Origin: Acidobacteriaceae bacterium
GTDB taxonomy: Bacteria > Acidobacteriota > Terriglobia > Terriglobales > Acidobacteriaceae
Length of the DNA: 64,000 nt
Reading direction: 5' to 3'
NCBI GenBank assembly: GCA_003138515.1
Contig: PLGG01000017.1
Span: 1 to 64,000 of the forward strand
Part shown: piece after piece, positions 7,596-16,114 of the stretch
How the letters are laid out: every line of letters begins with the position of its first letter
Position numbering within the stretch: the first letter of the stretch is position 1
Program-made: the position numbers and the translations under genes
The notes under the pieces: model-generated
Told to the model about the DNA's origin: nothing
Seen by the model: only the letters and a program-made list of their open reading frames with translations
Database searches by the model: none

Positions 7596-8201
7596 ATGGA
7601 TCACCTTTGGACTCCCTGGCGCTTTGCTTACGTCACCTCGACGGAGAGCGCGGCGCGGCGCGGCGTGCCTGCGGCTCTGGATGCGTGGCCCGGCGACCTG
7701 GGCTGCGTTTTTTGCAACCTGATGGCGGCGATCGATTATGCGATCGCAAACGGAATGGATCGCGAGAAGGCCGAGGCGGCAGGCGGGCTGGTTCTGCGGG
7801 CGAAGCACTGTTTCATTTGCCTGAACGCGTTTCCGTATACGTCAGGGCACGTGATGGTGATGCCCTACGCGCACCTGGATCGGCTGGCCGCGCTGACGCC
7901 CGAGACGGCGCACGAACTGATGGACCTGACGCAACGAACCGAGCGCGTTCTGGAGCGGCTCTACACGCCGCATGGTTTCAATTTTGGAATGAACGTCGGC
8001 CAGGCCGCTGGTGCGGGCGTGGCGGGACATTTGCATCTGCACGCGATGCCTCGTTGGATCGGAGACACGAGCTTCACCACCACCGTGAGCGAGACACGCG
8101 TTCTTCCTGAAGATCTGGAAACGACTTGGAAGCGGATGCGGGAGGCGTTTGGGGAGATACAGGGACCAAGGGACCAAGGGAACCAGGGACCAGGGATTTA
8201 G
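7596..8201 (+). CDS. HIT-family nucleotide hydrolase/phosphorylase (Ap4A-type)
   Basis: The histidine-triad motif HLHLHAMPRW, the N-terminal LWTPWR and the CVFC zinc/structure motif match the bacterial Ap4A phosphorylase/ATP adenylyltransferase-like HIT branch (Rv2613c type). These enzymes split dinucleoside polyphosphates or nucleotidyl conjugates in the cytoplasm; the substrate here is inferred. ATG 7596 is chosen because conserved sequence starts at MDHLWTPWR, although the frame is open from 7194. The last ~14 residues (GPRDQGNQGPG) are translated from an intergenic-type 'gggaccaa' repeat, suggesting the original stop was lost. Confidence 0.88.
   Translation: MDHLWTPWRFAYVTSTESAARRGVPAALDAWPGDLGCVFCNLMAAIDYAIANGMDREKAEAAGGLVLRAKHCFICLNAFPYTSGHVMVMPYAHLDRLAALTPETAHELMDLTQRTERVLERLYTPHGFNFGMNVGQAAGAGVAGHLHLHAMPRWIGDTSFTTTVSETRVLPEDLETTWKRMREAFGEIQGPRDQGNQGPGI
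8160..8200. repeat. 'gggaccaa' short repeat at the HIT gene 3' end
   Basis: Four to five near-copies of gggaccaagg/gggaaccagg in tandem. The same class of low-complexity sequence occurs between genes elsewhere in the window (4296-4320, 15537-15566), but here it is read as codons. Confidence 0.7.
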
Positions 8202-8246
8202 GGAGTAAGGGACTGAGTGCCGCGCGGGTCTTTGCCGAATCAGCAA

Positions 8247-8639
8247 ATGAGCCAATATCTTTTTGCGTATGGGACGCTGCAGCCGGGTCTAGCGCCGGCG
8301 AAGATTGCGCGCGTGGCGGCGAAGCTGCGGCCTGTGGGCGAGGGATTCGTGCGCGGAGTGCTCTACGATCTTGGAGGCTACCCCGGCGCCGTGGCTGATC
8401 CGAATGCGAAGGGCAGAATTGTCGGGACGGTGATGGAGCTGCCGGAGGACGAGAGCGTTCTCGAGCGGCTCGACCGGTACGAGGGATTCGATCCGAAGAC
8501 GCCGGAGACGAGCGAGTATATTCGCGAGCGGCAGGCTGTGGAGTTGAAGACAGGCGGCACGGTGGAGTGCTGGTTCTACCGGTACAACCGTAAGCCGCGG
8601 GATAGGACCCAAGTCGAGAGCGGGGCGTGGGGGAGATAA
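8247..8639 (+). CDS. Gamma-glutamylcyclotransferase (GGCT/AIG2-like) protein
   Basis: The N-terminal FAYGTLQPG glycine-rich loop, GYPGAV, and LDRYEGFD with the likely catalytic Glu identify the GGCT/AIG2 fold of about 130 residues. Such proteins cyclise gamma-glutamyl amines to 5-oxoproline; the actual substrate is unknown. ATG 8247 starts MSQYLFAYG at the family's usual point. It follows the HIT gene by 45 bases and could be cotranscribed. The C-terminal RDRTQVESGAWGR is close to the family's usual end. Confidence 0.88.
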   Translation: MSQYLFAYGTLQPGLAPAKIARVAAKLRPVGEGFVRGVLYDLGGYPGAVADPNAKGRIVGTVMELPEDESVLERLDRYEGFDPKTPETSEYIRERQAVELKTGGTVECWFYRYNRKPRDRTQVESGAWGR

Positions 8640-8642
8640 AGC

Positions 8643-8677
8643 AGCTTCTAGCTTCTAGCCTCTAGCCTCTAGCTTCA
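8643..8677. repeat. 'cttctagc' direct repeats
   Basis: Five adjacent copies of cttctagc/ctctagc follow the GGCT stop. No stem-loop; another member of the dispersed low-complexity intergenic sequences. Confidence 0.7.
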
Positions 8678-8769
8678 TCTGAGTCAGGTTTGGGCTCTTG
8701 GTATTCCACCCATGGCGCGATGGGACGGCGCCACGGAGGGGCAAGTCCGTCGATGCAGCTACTCTGAGC

Positions 8770-9375
8770 TCACAGCCCCAGCTCGCTCGCGCGCTTTTTC
8801 ATGGCCTCAATGCAGAAGGCGATGTGGGCGTCGAGGTCGACGCCTAGCTCGGATGCGCCCTGCACGATGTCTTCGCGGTGAACGCCGCGGGCGAAGGCCT
8901 TGTCTTTCATTTTCTTCTTCACGCTGGAAACTTCGACGTCGGCGATGGATTTGGTGGGCTTGACCAGGGCGCAGGCGGTGAGGAAGCCGGCCAGCTCGTC
9001 GCAGGCGAAGAGGACTTTGGCGAGATGAGTTATGCGCGGCACTCCGGAGTAGAGCGCGTGGCCGAGGATGGCGGCGCGGAGCTCCTCGGGCCAGCCCAGC
9101 CGCTCCAGTTCGCGAACGCCGACGAAGGGGTGCTCTTCGGCGGTGGGGTGGCGCTCGTAGTCGAAGTCGTGGAGCAGGGCGGTGGTTGAGTAGAGCTGGA
9201 TGAGCGCGGCACTTGCTTCGCCCTCCAGGCCGAGGCGGGCGGCTTCCTGCTCGCCGTAGGCCACGACACAGGCTTCCACTGCCAGCGCGTGTTTGCGCAG
9301 ACTTTCGCTCTGGGTCCACTCGGTGAGCAGTTGCCAGGCCTGTTCGCGCCGGCCCAGATCCCTTGCAATGCTCAT
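8770..9375 (-). CDS. HD-domain hydrolase
   Basis: An HD-superfamily metal-dependent phosphohydrolase of 201 residues: RKHALAVE provides the first His, LLHDFDYERHP the HD pair, and ILGHALY a later His. The pattern resembles the stand-alone HDIG proteins annotated as HAD/HD predicted hydrolases. Substrate unknown. ATG 9375 is preferred over the upstream ATG 9408 because GGAG lies 11 bases before it. It is convergent with the GGCT gene, leaving 130 bases of repeat-bearing DNA between them. Confidence 0.85.
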   Translation of the reverse strand: MSIARDLGRREQAWQLLTEWTQSESLRKHALAVEACVVAYGEQEAARLGLEGEASAALIQLYSTTALLHDFDYERHPTAEEHPFVGVRELERLGWPEELRAAILGHALYSGVPRITHLAKVLFACDELAGFLTACALVKPTKSIADVEVSSVKKKMKDKAFARGVHREDIVQGASELGVDLDAHIAFCIEAMKKRASELGL

Positions 9376-9555
9376 GTCACTAGCATCTCCGTATCTGCTG
9401 CTTTCCAAAGCTTTGAGGATTCAGCAGCGACTCATCGGCGTCCCTGGTGGAAAGAGTCTGGCTTGGGGTGATCATAGCAACGAGTTTCCGCCCTCACCAC
9501 GCTAACCTGCTGAAATGCCATAAATTACCCGAGAATGTGTCTTCCGGCTGGATAA

Positions 9556-9595
9556 GGAATCAGAGTAGTCAACTGGAGGAATCAGAGTAGTTAAC
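9556..9595. repeat. Two-copy 18-bp direct repeat, 22-bp spacing
   Basis: ggaatcagagtagtcaac (9556-9573) is repeated as ggaatcagagtagttaac (9578-9595), 17 of 18 identical, about two helical turns apart. It lies in the AT-rich patch upstream of a small membrane peptide gene and could be a tandem operator. Confidence 0.6.
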
Positions 9596-9736
9596 ACCAC
9601 ATATATGGTTGTATGTTCTTTATATACACAATATATAGAATTCACAGTAATGTGTGAGTCGCTGGAACGAAATGAAGGAGAATAATTCAATTGCACTTCC
9701 TCCAGATGATTTTATAATTCGCTACAGCGAAATGTG

Positions 9737-9765
9737 TGGACAGAATTCGGATTATGTATTAAACT
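9737..9765 (+). promoter_or_regulatory. Candidate sigma70-type promoter for the 32-residue peptide gene
   Basis: TGGACA (9737-9742), a 17-base spacer and TAAACT (9760-9765) lie 28 bases before the ATG. The surrounding 9500-9790 is strikingly AT-rich for this chromosome. Confidence 0.4.
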
Positions 9766-9793
9766 CCCTTCTAACTGCCGGAGGGAGATTTTC

Positions 9794-9892
9794 ATGCTGC
9801 AGATCTCAGGCGACGGGGTGATCTATCTGATCGTGGGCGTGCTCACGATTTTTGCCATGCTGATAGTCCCACTCATCAAGTCGAAAAAATAA
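9794..9892 (+). CDS. Small single-span membrane peptide (32 residues)
   Basis: ATG 9794 follows a strong ribosome site (GGAGGGAG at 9779-9786). The product begins MLQISGDGVIYLIVGVLTI, continues with FAMLIVPLI and ends KSKK. That is one hydrophobic helix with a basic C-terminal end, so it should sit in the inner membrane with the C-terminus inside. I do not recognise a family. The good ribosome site, candidate promoter and the strongly hydrophobic pattern support it as real. Similar tiny proteins accompany some respiratory or transport complexes, but nothing here ties it to one. Confidence 0.6.
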   Translation: MLQISGDGVIYLIVGVLTIFAMLIVPLIKSKK

Positions 9893-10122
9893 TTCGTCGA
9901 TGAGCCTCGAAATGACCTCTTGGGAATACGACGATGGCGCGCGTCGTCCGATGTGGGTTGGCGAGAGTGGCGCGACGAGCCGCACGAGAAGCGTTTACGT
10001 CGAGGCTCGCTTGGCCCTTCCCACCTTGGAACTTGTTGACTGCTTTGGTTCGCGAATCTTCGGGTTTTCCCGGCTCGTGTGGGTGTTTTTTCGGTTTGAC
10101 CCTGAATTTCTACTTGACAATT

Positions 10123-10743
10123 ATGGTTCACTTCATGGAAAGTAGCACCAATCACAGTGCAGCGATGCACTTGGAGTCCCACGCTCTGGCACTCCGCGCA
10201 TCCCAAATGGCAACTTCTATCGTTAGCGTGGAAACACGCGAAGTGGTGCGGTGTGAATACTGCAGGCTTATGCAGTACAGGACCACCAACTCTCTATGCA
10301 GAAAATGCCACAGGCCCCTCGATATTGAGGAGCCAGTGTATCTGGCCCCGCGGCTGGTAACCAGCCAGCCTGTGCCAGTCAGTGGCGGCGCCGGCATGCA
10401 GGTGGCCTCGCAGGTACGCGAGCTGCGCCGGGCGCGCCACCTGAGCCAGCGGCAATTGGCGGGACGGATGCAGGTGCCCCGGACCTACATTTCAAAGATC
10501 GAAAACGGCAAGGCGATTCCGACGCTGGGCTCGCTGGAGCGGCTGGCCACGGCCCTTGGCGTGGAAATGCGACAACTGGTTCGCGATGAGCGCAGCCGCC
10601 GCGATGAAGAAGTGGAAGCAATCCTGGGCGACCCATTCCTGGCTGAAGTGGCCGAGCTGTTGCCGCATCTGGACTCGCTGCACCGGACGCTGTTCTTCGG
10701 CGCCGTGAGGGACGCGTCGACGGGCCGGCGTCGCACCGCGTAG
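10123..10743 (+). CDS. XRE-family transcriptional regulator with N-terminal zinc ribbon
   Basis: Two modules: a Cys4 treble-clef-like segment (CEYCRLMQ, then CRKC), and a cro/C1 helix-turn-helix (VRELRRARHLSQRQLAGRM, VPRTYISKIENGKAIPTLGSLERLATALGVE). The C-terminal ~50 residues are an alpha-helical tail (LPHLDSLHRTLFFGAV) that may mediate dimerisation. It is likely a DNA-binding repressor; target unknown. The start is unsure: the frame is open from 9934, and ATG 10123, 10135, 10165 and 10207 are all possible without a clear ribosome site. TTGACA at 10114-10119 could be a -35 and would favour one of the later starts. Confidence 0.85.
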   Translation: MVHFMESSTNHSAAMHLESHALALRASQMATSIVSVETREVVRCEYCRLMQYRTTNSLCRKCHRPLDIEEPVYLAPRLVTSQPVPVSGGAGMQVASQVRELRRARHLSQRQLAGRMQVPRTYISKIENGKAIPTLGSLERLATALGVEMRQLVRDERSRRDEEVEAILGDPFLAEVAELLPHLDSLHRTLFFGAVRDASTGRRRTA

Positions 10744-10833
10744 AGGCTCGGCGGGGGCGCTAGTCGCACAGGAAAGCTTCGCAGGAGCTTCCGCCGCCGG
10801 GCGGGAGCGGGCACGCTCACCGGTGGACTTCCC

Positions 10834-10877
10834 TATTTTGGCAAGGCGGTGGAGTGCCATTTTGGCAAGGCGCTGGA
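10834..10877. repeat. 19-bp direct repeat, period 25, in the uppS upstream gap
   Basis: attttggcaaggcggtgga (10834) recurs at 10859 with one mismatch. The gap 10744-11116 (373 bases) between the XRE gene and uppS otherwise shows no gene. The repeat could be a regulatory site. Confidence 0.55.
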
Positions 10878-11116
10878 CAGTTGCGGTTCGTTGGCGCGGC
10901 CGCGATTTGCGGGCCCGGCGCCAGCGTGGCTGTGCATTGCAGAATTCCCCAAAATGCTTTACGGTCGATGGTGTGACTCCCCGGATCCGGCCGAAGGCGT
11001 CTCGTATGCGGGCCGGAAGTTCGTTCACGGATTGAACGGCCTCTATCCCGTACCGTGCGTGAACTCCGTCGGCGCCGCTTCGGGATGCTCACCGGGCTCC
11101 CGCGTGGAAAGCGCAG

Positions 11117-11971
11117 ATGCAATCTACAATCGATTCCTTGTCTCCATCTCCCACATTGCGCATCGATGAGTTGAGCCCAGAGGAGCGCGCCGTCTATGCG
11201 ACGCTGAAGCCGGAGCGCCTGCCGCGGCATGTAGCCATCATCATGGACGGCAATGGCCGGTGGGCCAGCCGGCGCTCGCTCAAGCGGTTTGTTGGTCACC
11301 AGCAGGGAGCAAAGACTGTGCAGCAGGTGACGGAAACAGCCAGCCGCATCGGGTTGCCGTGGCTGACACTTTACGCGTTCTCTCTGGAAAACAATTTGCG
11401 GCGGCCAAGAGCCGAGGTCAGCTTCCTGATGCGCCTGCTGAAGACCTACCTGGAAAGCAACGTGGAGCGCATGAGAGCGAATAATATCCGCTTCCGGTGC
11501 ATCGGACGGACGCACGAATTGGCGCCCGATGTTCAGGAAAAGATGCGCTGGGTGGAGGAGACGACGGCGGAGAATACCGGCACTACGCTCACGCTGGCCT
11601 TGAACTACGGCGGACGTTCGGAACTGGTGGACGCCTTCCGCGGGCTGGTGGTGGAGCTGAAGCAGAAGCACCTCGGCCCGGAACACATCACGGAAGAAGA
11701 CATTCACCGGCACCTCTACACGGCGCACATGCCCGATCCCGATCTGCTCATCCGGACTTCGGGAGAGCAACGCATTTCGAACTTCCTTCTGTGGCAGATC
11801 GCCTACACCGAGATCTTCGTGACGGAGCGATACTGGCCGGACTTCAGCGGGGTTCACCTGCTTGAGGCTATCGCGAACTTCCAGTGCAGGGAGCGCCGCT
11901 ACGGCGCGATCGGCGAGGACGGCGGCGAAGTGGAAGAGGATCCCGACCGCATCCGGATTGCGGTGAGCTGA
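11117..11971 (+). CDS. uppS: Isoprenyl transferase, undecaprenyl diphosphate synthase
   Basis: Cis-prenyltransferase that extends farnesyl diphosphate with isopentenyl diphosphate to the C55 carrier lipid for peptidoglycan and O-antigen. The catalytic Asp is D44 in IIMDGNGRWASRR; TLYAFSLENNLRRP, FRCIGR, LALNYGGR and the C-terminal DLLIRTSGEQRISNFLLWQ with the E-x-x-F-V end are all present. The N-terminus is about 20 residues longer than in E. coli. First gene of a co-directional block uppS-cdsA-dxr-rseP, an order common in many bacteria. Confidence 0.97.
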   Translation: MQSTIDSLSPSPTLRIDELSPEERAVYATLKPERLPRHVAIIMDGNGRWASRRSLKRFVGHQQGAKTVQQVTETASRIGLPWLTLYAFSLENNLRRPRAEVSFLMRLLKTYLESNVERMRANNIRFRCIGRTHELAPDVQEKMRWVEETTAENTGTTLTLALNYGGRSELVDAFRGLVVELKQKHLGPEHITEEDIHRHLYTAHMPDPDLLIRTSGEQRISNFLLWQIAYTEIFVTERYWPDFSGVHLLEAIANFQCRERRYGAIGEDGGEVEEDPDRIRIAVS

Positions 11972-12059
11972 AGGGGCTTTCAGCTCTGGTCGCGACCGGG
12001 CCCGCCAAATCTTCCGTAACCAATGCCTTCCGGCCCCGGCGGTGTATTCTCAACGCTGA

Positions 12060-12929
12060 ATGAAACGCGTTATCACTGCTGCTGTTCTGATTCCAATTGT
12101 CCTCGTTCTGGTGTTTCTTGGGCCCCGTTGGCAGTGGCTGTTTACGCTGGCGGTGGCGGCGGTAGCGGCGCTCGCAGGTTGGGAATACATGGACCTGAGC
12201 CGGCGCTGCGGAGCGAACCCGCCGCGGGTTGCGACCATGGTGGCCCTGCTGGCGCTGTTTGCCGTCGACTTTGAATGGCCCGACCTGACCCCGGCTCTCT
12301 TTGGAATTCTTGGCCTGGGTCTGCTGGTCTATTGCACCTTCTTTAAGCCGGTTGAGGAAACGATTGCGGACGCTTCGGCGTCGATTTTTTGCCTGCTGTA
12401 CACCGGTCTCACGCTGATCGCGTTACCGACGCTGCGCGAGCAAGCCAATGGGCCCTCGCTGGTGGCTTTCTTGCTTTTCGTGGTGTGGGCGGGAGACACG
12501 GCGGCTTATTACGCAGGCCGCGCGTGGGGACGGCACAAGATGGCGCCCAAGCTGAGCCCTGGCAAAAGCTGGGAGGGAGCCATCGCATCGGTCGCCGGAA
12601 GCGTGGTGGTTGCCGCGGCGCTTGTGAGCCTGGCGACTGTGATGCAGGAGCCATCGAACTCGGCCATCGTTTCCTGGCTGGAGCGCGTTTTTCCATCGGC
12701 AGTGCTGTCCTATCCCGACGAGATTTGGTATTGGGTGGGACTGGCCGCTGTGATCAACGTGGCTGGCCAGGTGGGCGACCTGGCCGAGTCGGCGCTGAAA
12801 CGGTCGGCCGGGGTGAAGGACTCAGGCAGCCTGCTGCCGGGGCACGGGGGAGTTCTAGACAGGATTGATGCGTTGCTGCTGGCTGGCCCGGTGCTCTGGT
12901 ACGCGCAGGTGATTCACCAGAGGTTCTAA
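12060..12929 (+). CDS. cdsA: Phosphatidate cytidylyltransferase
   Basis: Makes CDP-diacylglycerol from phosphatidate and CTP at the inner membrane. About eight hydrophobic segments run through its 289 residues. The family signature appears near the C-terminus: SALKRSAGVKDSGSLLPGHGG, then LDRIDALL. Lies 88 bases after uppS and 17 before dxr, consistent with one operon. Confidence 0.95.
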   Translation: MKRVITAAVLIPIVLVLVFLGPRWQWLFTLAVAAVAALAGWEYMDLSRRCGANPPRVATMVALLALFAVDFEWPDLTPALFGILGLGLLVYCTFFKPVEETIADASASIFCLLYTGLTLIALPTLREQANGPSLVAFLLFVVWAGDTAAYYAGRAWGRHKMAPKLSPGKSWEGAIASVAGSVVVAAALVSLATVMQEPSNSAIVSWLERVFPSAVLSYPDEIWYWVGLAAVINVAGQVGDLAESALKRSAGVKDSGSLLPGHGGVLDRIDALLLAGPVLWYAQVIHQRF

Positions 12930-12946
12930 AATAGACTCAAGCCGCC

Positions 12947-14110
12947 TTGAAAAGACTCGCCATTCTCGGTTCTACCGGCTCCATCGGGCAGAGCACACTT
13001 TCCATTGTTGAGCAATTTCCTGAGCGCTACGCAGTGGCATCGCTCGCCGCTGGGCGCAACGTGGACGAAGCTTTTGCGCAGGCAGTGCGCTGGAGGCCGC
13101 GGGTGGTGTCGCTGGCTACGGCCGAGCTGGCCGGCGAGCTTTCGGCGCGGCTGCGCAAGGCAGGCGTCTCCGGGGTCGAGGTGGCGAATGGGACTGCGGG
13201 CACGATTGCCTGCGCGACGCTGCCTGAAGCCGACTTTGTGGTTTCGGCCATTGTGGGCGTGGCGGGGCTGGAAGCAACTCATGCGGCTATCCTCAAGGGA
13301 AAGCCGGTGGGGCTGGCCAACAAGGAGTGCATGGTGGCGGCCGGCGAGATTCTGACCGCGGCGGCGCGCGAGCGCAACGTGCCCATTCTGCCTATCGACA
13401 GCGAACACAATGCCGTACACCAGTGCCTGCGCGTGGGCGAGCACAATGAGGTGAAGACGATCTGGCTGACGGCTTCGGGCGGGCCGTTCCGCCAGCTCCC
13501 TCTCGACCAGTTTGAAAGCATCACGCCCGAGCAAGCGCTGAAGCACCCAACGTGGGTGATGGGCCGACGCATCACCATCGACTCGGCGACGATGCTGAAC
13601 AAGGGGCTCGAGGTCATCGAGGCCTGCCGGCTGTTCGACGTGACGCCAGCCCAGGTGCGGGTGACCATCCATCCCCAATCGACCGTACATTCGATGGTGG
13701 AATTTGTGGATGGGTCGATCATGGCGCAGATTTCGGTGACCGATATGCGGCTGCCGATTTTGTACGCGCTGGCGTGGCCGGAGCGGCCCAAATCCACGCT
13801 GACTTTCGACCTGGCCGCGCTGCGGCGCCTGGATTTCGAGGAGCCGGACTTCGAGCGCTTCCCGTGCCTGCGGCTGGCCTTTGAAGCGGCCGAAAAGGGG
13901 GGAGCGCACTCGATTGCGCTGAATGCGGCCGACGAGGTGGCGGTAGGGGCCTTCCTCGAACGTCGTATTCCGTTTACGGGCATCCCGCGTACAATTGAAA
14001 AAGTACTCGCGGCAACCCCGGAGGCCCACCCGGCAACCATTGCGGAGGTGCTTGCCTCCGACGAGGAAGCGCGAGAACTGGCCCGGGCACTGCTCGCGCA
14101 ATCTCAATAA
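12947..14110 (+). CDS. dxr: 1-deoxy-D-xylulose 5-phosphate reductoisomerase
   Basis: Second step of the MEP isoprenoid pathway: NADPH- and metal-dependent conversion of DXP to MEP. NADPH-binding GSTGSIG is at residues 8-14; the metal/substrate residues are in LPIDSEHNAVHQ; TASGGPFR is the flexible loop region, followed by MGRRITIDSATMLNKGLE. 387 residues, normal. TTG start at 12947 gives the expected N-terminus KRLAILGS; no closer ATG exists. It supplies precursor for the adjacent uppS product. Confidence 0.97.
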   Translation: MKRLAILGSTGSIGQSTLSIVEQFPERYAVASLAAGRNVDEAFAQAVRWRPRVVSLATAELAGELSARLRKAGVSGVEVANGTAGTIACATLPEADFVVSAIVGVAGLEATHAAILKGKPVGLANKECMVAAGEILTAAARERNVPILPIDSEHNAVHQCLRVGEHNEVKTIWLTASGGPFRQLPLDQFESITPEQALKHPTWVMGRRITIDSATMLNKGLEVIEACRLFDVTPAQVRVTIHPQSTVHSMVEFVDGSIMAQISVTDMRLPILYALAWPERPKSTLTFDLAALRRLDFEEPDFERFPCLRLAFEAAEKGGAHSIALNAADEVAVGAFLERRIPFTGIPRTIEKVLAATPEAHPATIAEVLASDEEARELARALLAQSQ

Positions 14111-14158
14111 ACGCATGCCGGATGGCTGCGCTTAGCCGAAGGAAACACTCGCACAACG

Positions 14159-15532
14159 ATGCATGACTTTCTGGTATCTGCCGCTGCATTTATCGTCCTT
14201 GTCGGCGCGATCATCGTGGTGCACGAGGGTGGTCATTTCATCGTAGCCAAGCTCTGCAGGGTTCGTGTCGAGGCATTCGCCATCGGCTTCGGTCCGCGCC
14301 TGTTCGGCTTCAAGATCGGTGAGACGGAGTACAAGGTCTGCCTGCTGCCGCTGGGCGGCTTTGTGAAGATGACCGGAGAAACCGAGTCCGGGCTCACCGG
14401 CAGCCCGTCCGACGGCCAGGAGCCGGTCAACGACCCGGGTGCATTCACCGCCCACCCGCGGTGGCAGCGCATGCTGATCGGACTTGCCGGCCCAACCTTC
14501 AACATTCTGCTGACGCTGGGGTTGATGTGGTTTTATTTCGCCTTCATCAACGAGGTTCCGGCGGCGACAGTAAAGACCACGAGCGTTGAATGGGTTACTC
14601 CGGGCTCGGCGGCGGCGACGGCCGGGATCGAGACCGGCGATGTGATTGTGGGCTTCGACAACGTCAAGAATCCGGACTGGGAGATTGTGTATGACCACAT
14701 CCGGTTGAACGCCAATCAAGTGGTGCCCATGGCGGTGGAGCGTGGGGGAAATACGCTGCAACTGAGCCTGCGCGTGCCGGCCATCGCCAAGAGCGACGAG
14801 TTTGATCTGACCGACGCGGGGATTTCACCGCAGTATCTCCCCGGGCCGATTGCGGTGGCGGAGGTGCAGCCGGGCTTGCCCGCCGAAGAGGCTGGGCTGC
14901 GCGGAGGCGATTCCATCGAGGCCGTCGACGGCCAGGCGTTCCATTCCGTGAATACGCTGCTGGCATATATGCAAGCAGGGAAGGGCAAGCCGATAACGCT
15001 GACCGTGCTGCGCAACGGGGCGAATCTGCAAATTACGGCCACGCCGACGAAGCTCGATACGAGATGGATGCTGGGCTTCTCGACGACCCAGATTCCCATC
15101 CGCGACGAGCCCTTGTCGCTGGTTTCGGCCGCCGGGAAGTCACTGGGCTTCTTCAAGAACAATTCGCTGCTTGTGGGCGAGGTGCTGAACCGGCTGTTTA
15201 CACACAGGCTCTCGGTGACGCAGATGATGGGGCCGGTGGGAATTGCCAAGGCGGCCGGCGAGGCCGCCCAGATGGATGGCTGGTATCCGAAGTTCGGACT
15301 GGCCAGCGAAATCAGCCTGCAACTGGGGATTCTGAATCTGATGCCCTTCCCGATTCTCGATGGAGGCATGATTCTGCTTCTGCTGATTGAAAGCGCGCTG
15401 CGCCAGGACATCAGCTTGGTGATCAAGGAGCGAATCTACCAGGCGGCATTTGTGGTGCTGATGGCCTTCATCGCTTTCACCATCTTCAACGACGTGAGCA
15501 AACTGGAACTGTTCAGGCACGTCAAGCCGTAA
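14159..15532 (+). CDS. rseP: RIP metalloprotease RseP/site-2 protease
   Basis: Intramembrane zinc protease that cuts membrane-anchored regulators such as anti-sigma factors. HEGGH at residues 22-26 is the zinc site; the third ligand region is LMPFPILDGG with D401. Two PDZ domains sit between the membrane segments (VTPGSAAATAGIETGDVI and VQPGLPAEEAGLRGGDSI). The end is a hydrophobic helix. 457 residues is standard. 48 bases after dxr. No anti-sigma substrate gene is visible in the window. Confidence 0.95.
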   Translation: MHDFLVSAAAFIVLVGAIIVVHEGGHFIVAKLCRVRVEAFAIGFGPRLFGFKIGETEYKVCLLPLGGFVKMTGETESGLTGSPSDGQEPVNDPGAFTAHPRWQRMLIGLAGPTFNILLTLGLMWFYFAFINEVPAATVKTTSVEWVTPGSAAATAGIETGDVIVGFDNVKNPDWEIVYDHIRLNANQVVPMAVERGGNTLQLSLRVPAIAKSDEFDLTDAGISPQYLPGPIAVAEVQPGLPAEEAGLRGGDSIEAVDGQAFHSVNTLLAYMQAGKGKPITLTVLRNGANLQITATPTKLDTRWMLGFSTTQIPIRDEPLSLVSAAGKSLGFFKNNSLLVGEVLNRLFTHRLSVTQMMGPVGIAKAAGEAAQMDGWYPKFGLASEISLQLGILNLMPFPILDGGMILLLLIESALRQDISLVIKERIYQAAFVVLMAFIAFTIFNDVSKLELFRHVKP

Positions 15533-15536
15533 AAGC

Positions 15537-15566
15537 AGGGGTCAGGTTTCAGGGGTCAGGGGTCAG
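15537..15566. repeat. 'ggggtcaggtttcagg' short repeat
   Basis: Three near-copies of ggggtcag in 30 bases just after the rseP stop, closely like 4495-4545. One of the dispersed degenerate repeats. Confidence 0.65.
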
Positions 15567-15631
15567 TTGCTGCGGCTGCGCGCGGAATGTCTCTGAGACC
15601 CGACAAATAACAGATGAAACCTGGAGCGAGA

Positions 15632-16063
15632 ATGCCGGTCACAACCGAGGTGCGGGTGCGGTATGCCGAGACCGATCAGATGGGCATTGTTTACTATGCC
15701 AACTACCTGGTCTGGTTTGAGCTGGGCCGCGTAGAACTGCTGCGCTCGCTGGGGCTTGCTTACAGCCGCCTGGAGACCGATCACGGATGCATTTTGCCGG
15801 TGATCGAAGCGCGGTGCCGCTATCGCGCGCCGGCGCGCTACGACGACGAAATCCTGATCGAGACGCGGCCTGCGATGATGCGCGGATCGGTGCTCAAGTT
15901 CGCCTATCGTATTCTGCGCAAAGCCGCCGAGGGCGAAGAGCAAACGCTGCTGGCCGAAGGCGAGACGGTGCACGTGGTCTGCGACGACCAATTGCAGCGC
16001 AAACCGTTACCTGAAAAATATGCGGCGGCGCTGCGGGTTTTGATGGAAGAAGGCCAAATCTAA
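15632..16063 (+). CDS. Acyl-CoA thioesterase, YbgC/FadM-like hotdog fold
   Basis: Hotdog-fold thioesterase of the 4-hydroxybenzoyl-CoA thioesterase family: VRYAETDQMGIVYYANYLVWFE contains the catalytic Asp and the helix start, and YRAPARYDDEI follows. 143 residues. Probably hydrolyses acyl-CoA; in Proteobacteria the related YbgC sits with the Tol-Pal genes, which are not adjacent here. ATG 15632 is chosen because GGAG lies five bases upstream; ATG 15614 is in frame too. The 3' end is followed by a convergent gene. Confidence 0.88.
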   Translation: MPVTTEVRVRYAETDQMGIVYYANYLVWFELGRVELLRSLGLAYSRLETDHGCILPVIEARCRYRAPARYDDEILIETRPAMMRGSVLKFAYRILRKAAEGEEQTLLAEGETVHVVCDDQLQRKPLPEKYAAALRVLMEEGQI

Positions 16064-16114
16064 CCAGTTCTGCGAGAACGTGGCGCCGTGCTCCGTTTGG
16101 CGGATTCTGCTGCG

